Of a stretch of DNA of 43,458 nt, positions 7,027-14,712 are shown one piece after another. The notes below the pieces were generated by a model. It did no database searches. It was given only the letters and a program-made list of their open reading frames with translations, and was not told the origin of the DNA. The position numbers and the translations under genes are program-made. The stretch is from JBAXZR01 sp041670165 (GTDB taxonomy: Bacteria > Bacillota > Clostridia > Christensenellales > UBA1242): the NCBI GenBank assembly GCA_041670165.1, contig JBAXZR010000009.1, forward strand, positions 1 to 43,458, in the 5' to 3' direction. How positions within the stretch are numbered: the stretch's first letter is position 1; each line of letters begins with the position of its first letter.

Positions 7027-8817
7027 TTACTCATTTAGAAGAACTGCTTTAATTCTACGAATTCCTGCTGAGCAAGCTTCTTCTTTGATGATTTTGAATT
7101 TAACAAGGTCCTTTGTGTTTTTGGCATGAGGTCCACCGCAAATTTGGCAGTCCACACCTTTGATTGTGTAAACCTTGACATTGTCACCATATTTTGAACC
7201 AAACACACCGATTGCATTAAGTTCACGAGCTTTGTCCAAACTCATAACTTCACATTCAACCGGAATTTCTTTTGAAATGACATCATTAACAAAATCTTCA
7301 AGAAATTTGATGTCTTCGGGCGTAAGTTTTCTGTCTGTGTTAAAGTCAAATCTAAGCCTTTCAGGAGTGATATTGCTTCCTTTTTGCATTGTGTTTTCGC
7401 CAAGAAGTTTTCTAAGTCCTGCAAGCATAATGTGGGTTGCTGTGTGAAGATATGCTGATTGATTTGAAGTGTCAGCAAGTCCGCCTTTGAAAAGTTGTTC
7501 GCTTCCAGCACGAGATTTTTCTTGATGCTCTTTGAAAGCTTCTTCAAAACCTTTTTCATCAACATTGATTCCATGTTCAAGTGCCATTTCTTTTGTGAGT
7601 TCAATTGGAAAACCAAATGTGTCAAGCAAACGAAAAGCATTTGCTCCATCTAAAACTTTTCCATTAAGGTTTTCAGTGATTTTTTCAAATTCTTTGTGTC
7701 CTAGAATCAGTGTTTTAGAAAATTTTTCCATTTCTTGACTAATTTGACAAATTATATTTTCTTTGGAACTTTTTACATTTTCATAGTCATTTTCGTAAGC
7801 TGAAATGAATATTTTTGCAACTTCAAGAATGTCAATGTTTGAAAGTTCAAGCTTTCTTGCACAATTCATTGCACGACGAATAAGCCTTCTAAGAACATAT
7901 GATTGTCCGTTGTTGTTTGGAACAACACCATCAGAAATTAGCATGACACTTGCACGAATGTGGTCAGCAACAATTCTGAATGCTTTTGTGTTTTCATCAC
8001 TTGAAAGATAATCTTTTTTGCATGCATTAGTCATGTAAGAAATTGCTTCTTTGAAAGAGCCTGTGTCAAACACACTTGCAACACCGTTCAAAACGCAAAC
8101 CGTTCTTTCAACTCCCATGCCTGTGTCAACATTTTTTTGTTTAAGAAGCACTGGTTTTCCATTTGGAGCTGATACGGAATATTGCATAAACACATCGTTC
8201 CAAATTTCAAGATATTTTCCGCAGTCGCAAGCAGGTGAACAATCCTTTCCGCATGCAGGTTTTCCTGTGTCGTAAAACATTTCAGTGTCTGGTCCGCAAG
8301 GTCCAACTCCCGCACCAAGATCCCACCAATTGTTCTTTTTTGGCAAATAAAAAATTTTGTCTTTAGGAATGCCACATTGTTCCCAAACTGTTGCACTTTC
8401 AGTGTCACGAGGGCTGTTGTCATCACCAGCAAAAACACTTACAGCAAGCCTATCTTTTGGAATACCAAGCCATTTTTCGCTTGTTAAAAACTCATAACTC
8501 CAAGAAATTGCTTCTTTTTTGAAATAATCACCAAGACTCCAATTTCCTAACATTTCAAAAAATGTACAATGTCTTGAATCACCAACTTCATCAATATCAT
8601 TTGTTCTAAAACATTTTTGACAAGAAAAAAGTCTGTTTCCTGCTGGGTGCTTTTCACCAAGCAAAAATGGAACAAGTGGGTGCATACCTGCAGTTGTAAA
8701 AAGCACTGTTGCATCATTCTCTGGAACGAGCGGAGCACTTGGAATCATTTTGTGTCCTTTCTCAGAAAAAAATTTGCTCCATAATTCTTTAAGTTCTTTT
8801 GTTGTAATTGCTTTCAT
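7027..8817 (-). CDS. alaS: Alanine--tRNA ligase, short form lacking the C-terminal domain
   Basis: The protein is 596 aa, against about 870 in most bacteria. It charges tRNA-Ala and removes mischarged Ser/Gly. The catalytic core is complete (NRLFSCQKCFRTNDIDEVG, HCTFFEMLGNWS, DLGAGVGPCGPDTE), with a Cys-rich insert near residues 190-205. The helical tRNA-recognition domain (ADHIRASVMLISDGVVPNNN, YVLRRLIRR) and the editing domain follow, with zinc ligands HTATH (458-462) and CGGPH (560-564). Translation stops right after the editing domain, so the C-Ala domain that joins editing and aminoacylation is missing. The end looks natural, not frameshifted: a clean stop is followed at once by a repeat element. 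The SD is CGGAGA. No T-box is visible upstream. Confidence 0.95.
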   Translation of the reverse strand: MKAITTKELKELWSKFFSEKGHKMIPSAPLVPENDATVLFTTAGMHPLVPFLLGEKHPAGNRLFSCQKCFRTNDIDEVGDSRHCTFFEMLGNWSLGDYFKKEAISWSYEFLTSEKWLGIPKDRLAVSVFAGDDNSPRDTESATVWEQCGIPKDKIFYLPKKNNWWDLGAGVGPCGPDTEMFYDTGKPACGKDCSPACDCGKYLEIWNDVFMQYSVSAPNGKPVLLKQKNVDTGMGVERTVCVLNGVASVFDTGSFKEAISYMTNACKKDYLSSDENTKAFRIVADHIRASVMLISDGVVPNNNGQSYVLRRLIRRAMNCARKLELSNIDILEVAKIFISAYENDYENVKSSKENIICQISQEMEKFSKTLILGHKEFEKITENLNGKVLDGANAFRLLDTFGFPIELTKEMALEHGINVDEKGFEEAFKEHQEKSRAGSEQLFKGGLADTSNQSAYLHTATHIMLAGLRKLLGENTMQKGSNITPERLRFDFNTDRKLTPEDIKFLEDFVNDVISKEIPVECEVMSLDKARELNAIGVFGSKYGDNVKVYTIKGVDCQICGGPHAKNTKDLVKFKIIKEEACSAGIRRIKAVLLNE

Positions 8818-8854
8818 TGTTTCTCCGTTTTTTCTTAAAATAATTTTCTAAAGC

Positions 8855-8883
8855 ATTTTAGCCGTTTTCACTCAAAAAAGCAA
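8855..8883 (-). promoter_or_regulatory. Putative alaS promoter
   Basis: Minus strand TTGCTT (8878-8883), 17-bp spacer, TAAAAT (8855-8860), giving a leader of about 30 nt before the alaS ATG. Confidence 0.5.
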
Positions 8884-8891
8884 CCAAAATA

Positions 8892-8905
8892 TAGTGCTGG
8901 CACTA
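8892..8905. promoter_or_regulatory. Inverted repeat upstream of the alaS promoter, possible operator
   Basis: TAGTGC-TG-GCACTA is a perfect 6-bp inverted repeat in a locally GC-richer patch between divergent promoters. It does not match the CIRCE or LexA consensus. The bound regulator is unknown. Confidence 0.35.
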
Positions 8906-9053
8906 ATAGCGCTTTGTCCATGTCAAAATTTTTGTATCATTAATTCCATCGATTTTTTAAAAATATTATAAAATTTAGTAAATTAATCATTATATTAGTT
9001 TTTTGAAGCGGTTTTCGTTAAATTTACGCTTTCTAACACTTTTGCCCTAACTC

Positions 9054-9082
9054 TTGCAAATAACAAAAAAAATTGATATACT
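9054..9082 (+). promoter_or_regulatory. Promoter of the DUF4097-like gene
   Basis: TTGCAA (9054-9059), 17-bp spacer, TATACT (9077-9082). The predicted transcript starts near 9089 and contains the SD GGAGG (9102-9106). Confidence 0.65.
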
Positions 9083-9114
9083 ATTTATAGTATTTTGTTT
9101 TGGAGGAAGAAAAA

Positions 9115-10608
9115 ATGGCTAAGCCAAAAAACAAGGGATTATCATATATTTTAATTTTCTTTGGTCTAATTTTTGCAGGCGTGCTAACAATGGCTGCCAT
9201 TCTTGTGCTCAGCCCTGAAAAAAGGATTGGAAATTACACTTGGATTGATGAAAACTTCAATTCAAAATCGCTTGTATCTGAAGATATTGCAGAAACTCCT
9301 TTTGATGACATTGTTATAAATTCAAATTTTTACAAAGTTATTGTTACTGAAAGAGATGCAATTTCTCCATTGTCTTCGTTCAATCTTTTCTTGTCTTCAA
9401 AACTTATGGGAATTGTCAACTATCAAACAGCATTAACAACTTATACTTTTGAAATTGATGCAAACAATGATTTGGTTTTTAATTTTACTAGTCTTCCAAG
9501 CGGTGGCATTCTTTTTAACAAAGACTCTTGCGTACTTAATCTTGTTACCTACAAAAGTCATGAAGAATGGCACACAAAAAAGATTACAATCAAGACAACA
9601 AGTGGAAGTGTTGTTCTTGGCGGTGGAGATGTTGGAAACTTATTAGCTCAAGATTTGATTGTTGGCTCAGCTGAGGTTGAAACTGAAAACGGTAACATCA
9701 CTCTTTCTTCAAAGTTCAATTCGACTGGTGCAATCATTTTAAAAACAAATAGTGCCAACATTAATATAAACAACTCGTTAACCCCAACTGCTTTTGCAGT
9801 AGAGAACTTGACGGGAAATGTTAAAATGGCTGAAAACACAACAATTACTGCGTCTGAAATTTCTTTTGATGGAAACATTGCGTTCTATGACATGCAAAAC
9901 CTTGTTGGAACTGTTCAAATAAGAACAACAAGCGGGCTTATTAAAGTTGTTAAAATTACTGGAAGTGTAAATTGTGAAGACACAATGGATCTCACAAACA
10001 TTGTTTTTGGTGAAGTTACTGGTGAATTTACTGTTAGTAGCGCAACTCTTTCTGATGTTACAATCAGCAAAGCTGGCGGACCTATTACAATAAACAATGA
10101 AAGTGGTTTAGTTAACATTTCAAACACTTCTGGTTTTGTTTACATAAGAACAACAAGCGGTGATATCACACTTTCTGAAGTTTCAAGCGAGCTTGATTTG
10201 CAGACTGTTTCAGGTGATATAAATGTTAATTACAAAGATGCTTTAGAATCTTGTGCAGTGGGCAATTTGACAACAGAAAAAGGAAAAATCATTGTTACAA
10301 AAGCAGTCGGCATAATCAATGCAACTGCAACAGGAAATGGAACAATCAATGTTGGTTTTTCAAAAACTATTGGACAAAGCAAGCTTCAATCAAGCTCAGG
10401 AAAAATTGAAACTCAAATTTCAGTTGTCGCATCAAATCAATTTGTTTTAAAAACACAAAGTAGTGGCGCTGTTTCTGTTGACCTTGGCTCATATATCAGC
10501 ACCCAAAGCGAAGAAACAATAAAGGCCATCAATGGCTATGAGGGAAGCGAAAATCAAATATATTTGCTTTCAGCTTCAGGAGCAATCACTTGTAGAACTT
10601 TAGCATAA
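9115..10608 (+). CDS. DUF4097-like surface protein with beta-strand repeats
   Basis: The protein is 497 aa. A basic N-terminus and one transmembrane segment (about residues 10-33) are followed by a long stretch of short repeated beta strands with the recurring TTSGSVVL, TTSGLIKVV, TTSGDITL and TVSGDINV pattern. That pattern is typical of DUF4097 proteins, which form a right-handed parallel beta solenoid. It is probably anchored by its N-terminal helix and faces outward. A TTG at 9100 is in frame but lies inside the SD. The ATG at 9115 has GGAGG with 8-nt spacing. The next gene follows after 86 nt and may be co-transcribed. The biological role is unknown. Confidence 0.8.
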   Translation: MAKPKNKGLSYILIFFGLIFAGVLTMAAILVLSPEKRIGNYTWIDENFNSKSLVSEDIAETPFDDIVINSNFYKVIVTERDAISPLSSFNLFLSSKLMGIVNYQTALTTYTFEIDANNDLVFNFTSLPSGGILFNKDSCVLNLVTYKSHEEWHTKKITIKTTSGSVVLGGGDVGNLLAQDLIVGSAEVETENGNITLSSKFNSTGAIILKTNSANININNSLTPTAFAVENLTGNVKMAENTTITASEISFDGNIAFYDMQNLVGTVQIRTTSGLIKVVKITGSVNCEDTMDLTNIVFGEVTGEFTVSSATLSDVTISKAGGPITINNESGLVNISNTSGFVYIRTTSGDITLSEVSSELDLQTVSGDINVNYKDALESCAVGNLTTEKGKIIVTKAVGIINATATGNGTINVGFSKTIGQSKLQSSSGKIETQISVVASNQFVLKTQSSGAVSVDLGSYISTQSEETIKAINGYEGSENQIYLLSASGAITCRTLA

Positions 10609-10694
10609 AAAATGTGTTCAAACATTATATTTTGAATTTAATGTAAAACATTGAAAAATTGTAAATATCTTTGTGTAATAAAGGAGCTAAAAAT

Positions 10695-11396
10695 TTGAAT
10701 AATATATCTTCAAATAATGACCAAAAATTTATTATTGCAGTAAGCAAAAAAGATTTTTCAAGACATGGTTGTGTCAATTGCAATTGTGAAAAAGTTAAAA
10801 AACTTTCAAATGACAATGGTGTGAAAGCTGTTTTGGTTGAGTGCTACGAATGTGGCACGAAATTTGTTGTTTTGGAAGATGGATTTGATTGCTCGGTTGA
10901 TAAGGGTTTTGATGCTTATGGCACTCTTAAATTTAACAATGCAATTTTAAAAAATGAATTAGCATACCCGTTCAAAGAAGATCACCCAAACAGAAACCCT
11001 AAACATTCTTATGTCAAAGCTGATTTGAAGCCTGAATATGGTGAATATTTTTATTTTAATGCTATTCGTTGCAACCATCTAAGTGCCTATGTTCAAAGCA
11101 AAGAAGCAGGCTTAAGAATTATAAAAATGTTTGAAGAACAAACACAAAAAAAAGCCGAAAAAGACAAGTTTTGTTTTGTTTCAGGAACAAAACCTGCAGT
11201 CATGGTTCTTTCAAATGAAAACCCAAATCTTATTGAATTGAAGATTGGATACAGTGAAAAATATAAAGTAAACATTGAAATCTTGCGTAATCTTACTGAA
11301 AAAACAAAAATCATCACTCCTGAAATAATTTCACAAGCTCAAAATTTCATGATTAATTTAAACAAAAGCATATTAGGTTTTGTAATTGAAAGATAA
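10695..11396 (+). CDS. Hypothetical protein with N-terminal Cys-rich (zinc-ribbon-like) segment
   Basis: The protein is 233 aa, soluble, and not recognised. An N-terminal HGCVNCNC followed about 25 residues later by CYEC resembles a zinc ribbon. The remainder is mixed alpha/beta, with no signal peptide or membrane segment. Two start codons are possible. TTG at 10671 lies upstream of the AAAGGAG at 10680-10686, so the TTG at 10695 with 8-nt spacing is the better start. The gene ends before a clear intrinsic terminator. The pairing with the DUF4097-like gene may mean a shared transcript, but no functional link can be read. Confidence 0.68.
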   Translation: MNNISSNNDQKFIIAVSKKDFSRHGCVNCNCEKVKKLSNDNGVKAVLVECYECGTKFVVLEDGFDCSVDKGFDAYGTLKFNNAILKNELAYPFKEDHPNRNPKHSYVKADLKPEYGEYFYFNAIRCNHLSAYVQSKEAGLRIIKMFEEQTQKKAEKDKFCFVSGTKPAVMVLSNENPNLIELKIGYSEKYKVNIEILRNLTEKTKIITPEIISQAQNFMINLNKSILGFVIER

Positions 11397-11420
11397 GTAA
11401 TAGAAAAAAATTAAAAATAA

Positions 11421-11449
11421 ATGCTCAAAAACAACTTGAGCATTTTTTT
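11421..11449 (+). terminator. Intrinsic terminator
   Basis: ATGCTCAA and TTGAGCAT form an 8-bp stem with a 7-nt loop, followed by T6-7, 24 nt after the zinc-ribbon-like gene. The following 220 bp up to 11672 holds no gene. Confidence 0.85.
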
Positions 11450-11672
11450 ATTATTTTTTACAAACAATTTTAAAAACAATGAAATTATTCGATTTTTTTA
11501 AAAAAAAGAATAACTATTTTGAAGAGATAATGAATGCACAAACAAAAACTTTTGAATTTTTATAATTAAATACATGTTTTTGATGCTTAAATTTAACTTG
11601 TTTTTTTAGTCATAAACAAAAGTAGCATTTTTTCACAAGGATTTTGCTTTAAAATTAAAAATCCTTTTTAGG

Positions 11673-12350
11673 TTATTTTGTTTTTTCAAAAATTACAACA
11701 TTCTGCTCAATTGTTGGTTTTGTAATTTTTTCGGCTACAGAAAAATCCCAAATGATTTCAAAAATTTCTTTTGCTTCAAATGTTGAATCAAATTTAAAAA
11801 AAGTTTTTTCTTTTAAAATAGGTGTGAAACCATTTTTAATTAGATAGTTATTGTATTCCAAAGTTTTTGAAGTGTCAGGATATCTGTTTCTGATTTCTTC
11901 AAATTCTCCACCGATATCATTTTCAACCAAATATATTTTTCCGCCATTCTTAAGAACTCTGTTTGCTTCAGCCAATGCCCTGTTTCTCACATCAATGTCA
12001 AGGATTGTTCCAAACACCCAAGTGCTAACAACAATGTCAAAACTGCCATTTCCGAAGGGCAAATTTGTTGCATCACAACAAAATAATTGAACTTTGTTGT
12101 TAGTTTTTTCTTTTGTTGAATCAATTTGATTTTGTGATTTATCAATTCCACAAATTTCTTTGCAAAGTGGAAAAAATTTATTTATATATTTCCCTGTGCC
12201 ACAACCAATGTCCAAAACTTTTTTGTCAGCAATTTTTGGCTTTAAAAAATTAGCAATTTTGTCAGGAAAATCTTCACAATTGCTAAATTTTTCGTATGAA
12301 TTGTTTTGCTTGTAATAAGCTTCAGAGAATTGGTGTAAACCCTTGTTCAT
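11673..12350 (-). CDS. Class I SAM-dependent methyltransferase (last gene of the radical SAM operon)
   Basis: The protein is 225 aa. The Rossmann fold is clear: motif I VLDIGCGTGKYINKF, motif II acidic loop ICGIDKSQ, motif III CCDATNLPFGNGSFDIVVS and the post-motif RVLKNGGKIYLVEND (Methyltransf_11 type). It should transfer a methyl group from SAM to a small molecule or peptide, but the acceptor cannot be told. An upstream start at 12392 is in frame, but the ATG at 12350 has AAAGGAATCAAA in front and gives a normal N-terminus. It overlaps the end of the ATP-grasp gene by 29 nt, so it is very likely co-translated and part of the same pathway. Confidence 0.85.
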   Translation of the reverse strand: MNKGLHQFSEAYYKQNNSYEKFSNCEDFPDKIANFLKPKIADKKVLDIGCGTGKYINKFFPLCKEICGIDKSQNQIDSTKEKTNNKVQLFCCDATNLPFGNGSFDIVVSTWVFGTILDIDVRNRALAEANRVLKNGGKIYLVENDIGGEFEEIRNRYPDTSKTLEYNNYLIKNGFTPILKEKTFFKFDSTFEAKEIFEIIWDFSVAEKITKPTIEQNVVIFEKTK

Positions 12351-13347
12351 TTTGATTCCTTTTTTCTTTTGTTTCTGGAAACACAACATCAACTAGCATT
12401 TTTGCAACATTTCTTGATTTTCCAATTGCTGGGTTCATGTGCATATGAATTCCGGGAACTGTGTTGACTTCAACAATGCTATATTTGTCGCTTGTTTGAA
12501 CTGCAGTTATATCACTGGACATATAATCAATGCCAAGGTATGGAACTGTTCCAAAAATATCAAGAACATTTTTGCAGTTTTTAATGACACTTGGGTGAAT
12601 TAAGTCTGTGTAGTCTTCACACACTCCACCTTTTGCAACATTCGAAGACGGTCTTAAATAAATTTTTTCATCTTTTCTTGGAATATCAACCAATGAAAGA
12701 TGTTTTTTTGAAAAATATTTTTTTGCAATTTCATCAATTACAATTGGACAAAGTGCATTTTTTCTTTCTAATCTTTTTTCATTTTCATTTTCAATAAGTT
12801 CTTTTATTGTGCTTTTTCCATCACCAAAAACATGAGCTGGATCTCTGTGAAGCACGGCATACGAACCATCTTTTGTCAAAAACACCCTAAATTCTTTTCC
12901 TAAAAATTCTTTTTCAACAATAAATTTTTCATCAAAAAAATGATTGTTTAAAATTTCATAAGCATCTTCCATGTTGTCAATATTCATAAAAACATTGTCC
13001 CCATGAGAACCAAAAACTGGTTTGATAACAACTGGATAGCCTAATTTTTCTGCAAAAAGGATTGCACTTGTTTTTTGGTTAGGTGAAAAAAGTTCCCCCT
13101 TTGGAACACTTATTCCACCATTTTCTAATATTTTTTTTGTCAAAAATTTGTTGCCACAAACAATAGAAACAGAATAAGGCATAACTGAAGAATCTCTATC
13201 TAAAATCCATTCAACATGGTTACCCAGTTTGGCACACAAAAGTTCCATGTCTTTGTTGACAATGTTTACTTCAATACCTTTCTTTTGCAATTCTTCAACA
13301 AAATGTCTTTGATTTGAATGCAAAAGAGCAAGTTCGTCTTTATTCAC
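12322..13347 (-). CDS. ATP-grasp ligase, cyanophycin synthetase/GshAB-like
   Basis: The protein is 341 aa. It is a single ATP-grasp module that should activate a carboxylate as acyl phosphate and join it to an amine or other nucleophile. The nucleotide-binding part shows GYPVVIKPVFGSHGDNVFM and EKEFLGKEFRVFL. The HRDPAHVFGDGKSTIKELIENEN block is typical of cyanophycin synthetase and GshAB ATP-grasp domains. The C-terminus shows the Mg-binding YLGIDYMSSD and IVEVNTVPGIHMHMNP. There is no Mur-ligase or GCS domain. The start is GTG with AAGGA at 8 nt and overlaps the preceding gene by 8 nt. Beside radical SAM enzymes and a small repeat protein, a peptide- or amino-acid-ligating role is likely. 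This is inference. Confidence 0.85.
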   Translation of the reverse strand: MNKDELALLHSNQRHFVEELQKKGIEVNIVNKDMELLCAKLGNHVEWILDRDSSVMPYSVSIVCGNKFLTKKILENGGISVPKGELFSPNQKTSAILFAEKLGYPVVIKPVFGSHGDNVFMNIDNMEDAYEILNNHFFDEKFIVEKEFLGKEFRVFLTKDGSYAVLHRDPAHVFGDGKSTIKELIENENEKRLERKNALCPIVIDEIAKKYFSKKHLSLVDIPRKDEKIYLRPSSNVAKGGVCEDYTDLIHPSVIKNCKNVLDIFGTVPYLGIDYMSSDITAVQTSDKYSIVEVNTVPGIHMHMNPAIGKSRNVAKMLVDVVFPETKEKRNQNEQGFTPIL

Positions 13348-13825
13348 GAGTTCTATCCTTATTGCTTTTTACATTGTGATTTTTGCCAAGCTTTTCTATT
13401 TGTTTAATTATATTTTGTTGTTTAACATAATTTTTTTTGTTATTTACATTTTCTAACAGAGCTTTTTCAAGGTTTTCTTTTTTTTCTATCCAAAAATTCA
13501 AGTTAAGAATGTTTATTTGCGTATTTTCTTTGTTTTCAAAAGAACTAATGTTTAGTTGTGCTAATTCCAATTTAAGTTTAAGCATTTTTTCATTTAAGTC
13601 TAAATCTTTAATTGATTCATCAATTTTATTTTTATTTAATTCTAAATCAGAATAGCTTTCAATTTTTTCTGGAGTATATGACACATTTTTTTCTTCACGA
13701 CTTTCGCCATTATGACTTTCGCCTGCTGAACAAATATAGTCCGTGCTATCATGGCTTTCACCAGACGAACAAAATCGACTTTCGCTTGAAGAACAAGTAT
13801 AATCCGTGTATCTACTTTTTGGCAT
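13340..13825 (-). CDS. Small Cys/Ser/Glu-repeat protein, candidate peptide precursor
   Basis: The protein is 161 aa with no recognised family. Residues 6-43 contain degenerate repeats: TDY-T-CSSSESR, CSSGESHD, STDY-I-CSAGESHN and GESR. Cysteines are only at 11, 19 and 32, each starting a C-S-x-x-E-S core. Residues about 50-155 are Lys/Glu/Asn/Leu rich and look like a helical or coiled-coil tail. There is no signal peptide. It has one of the best SD sequences in the operon (AAGGAG), lies 11 nt after the transferase gene and overlaps the ATP-grasp gene. Its position among radical SAM, ATP-grasp and SAM-transferase genes, plus the repeated N-terminal motifs, suggests a ribosomally made substrate with an N-terminal core and C-terminal follower. 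A structural or scaffold role is the alternative. Confidence 0.6.
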   Translation of the reverse strand: MPKSRYTDYTCSSSESRFCSSGESHDSTDYICSAGESHNGESREEKNVSYTPEKIESYSDLELNKNKIDESIKDLDLNEKMLKLKLELAQLNISSFENKENTQINILNLNFWIEKKENLEKALLENVNNKKNYVKQQNIIKQIEKLGKNHNVKSNKDRTRE

Positions 13826-13836
13826 AATTTTTCTCC

Positions 13837-14712
13837 TTATAATAATTTTATAATTGAATCTTGTTTTTCTTTATCTATTGCACTGATAAAAGAAATTTCT
13901 TGCCATGAATATAATTTGATTTTATTAAGTTCTTTTTCTCTCTTAACTTTGTCATCAATATCGCTTCTGCTTTTTGCAGAATTTATGTCATAGATATATG
14001 CAATTTGTATCTCGTTTGATTTTGTTTTTAAAGGCAAAATACAATCCTTTAAAAACTTTTCAAGACAATTTTTGTCAGATATAAAATTTTCAATGTAATC
14101 AGAAATATTAGATAAGAGTATTGTATCAAATTTATTATTCCATGTCAATATTCGAGGTAGTTGTATCAGTTCAATATGCATAAGCACAACTGAACAATCT
14201 TCAACATTTTTTTGTGCAATCAGATAATTTTTTGGATTTAAATATGGATTGTAAAACAGTTTTTTCTCTATTGTGTCATAAGTGTTATTAAAAATTTCAC
14301 TGTTTCTAAGCTTAAAACCATCGTTATTATTTTTTTTATATTCTTGTTTCCAAAACTCTCTTGCATCACTACTCATTTTGTTTTTAATTTCAGAAAAAAG
14401 TTTGTAATCTAGCGCAAGTTTTGAGTCAATCATAAAAAACTCAAGAAAGGTGTTTAAATCAAAATTTTGTAAAGCTAATAGTTTTAATTCAGTGTAAAAC
14501 AATGCTTCTTTGTGAATGTCAAAAGCAACTACACTCTTTGCACCTTTAAAAATTGCGTTAATCACATGATCGCCTGATGAAGCAACTGTGAGAACTTTTT
14601 TGCTAACAAAATCAAAACAATCAATATATCCGCCAATGTTTTCAGTTGCAAAAGAATACAATTTGAATTTGCTTGATTTTATATCATTGAAAAAACTGTA
14701 TTCAATTTTCAT
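13837..14712 (-). CDS. SAM-dependent transferase-like protein (DUF3419/BtaA-like)
   Basis: The protein is 291 aa. The SAM-binding core VLTVASSGDHVINAIFKGAKSV-VAFDIHKEALFY followed by TELKLLALQNF resembles DUF3419 proteins. That group includes BtaA-type enzymes that transfer the 3-amino-3-carboxypropyl group of SAM. The middle has a lysine/asparagine-rich helical insert, and the C-terminus is mixed. The start overlaps the stop of the preceding gene as ATGA, with AAGGA in front. The alternative start at 14733 would need a 25-nt overlap and has a poorer SD. The strict coupling to the radical SAM fusion supports a shared pathway. Whether it transfers methyl or aminocarboxypropyl groups is open. 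Confidence 0.6.
   Translation of the reverse strand: MKIEYSFFNDIKSSKFKLYSFATENIGGYIDCFDFVSKKVLTVASSGDHVINAIFKGAKSVVAFDIHKEALFYTELKLLALQNFDLNTFLEFFMIDSKLALDYKLFSEIKNKMSSDAREFWKQEYKKNNNDGFKLRNSEIFNNTYDTIEKKLFYNPYLNPKNYLIAQKNVEDCSVVLMHIELIQLPRILTWNNKFDTILLSNISDYIENFISDKNCLEKFLKDCILPLKTKSNEIQIAYIYDINSAKSRSDIDDKVKREKELNKIKLYSWQEISFISAIDKEKQDSIIKLL

Noticed and set aside
7242..7649. Long frame inside alaS (and another at 8088-8438)
   Set aside because: Same-strand shifted reading of alaS. The alaS frame itself carries all the motifs without interruption.
8818..8960. T-box or CIRCE element in front of alaS
   Set aside because: No T-box core sequence or specifier stem is seen, and the inverted repeat does not match CIRCE half-sites.
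11519..11565. Small open frame starting ATGAATGCACAAAC in the spacer after the zinc-ribbon-like gene
   Set aside because: Eleven codons, no clear SD and no structure around it.
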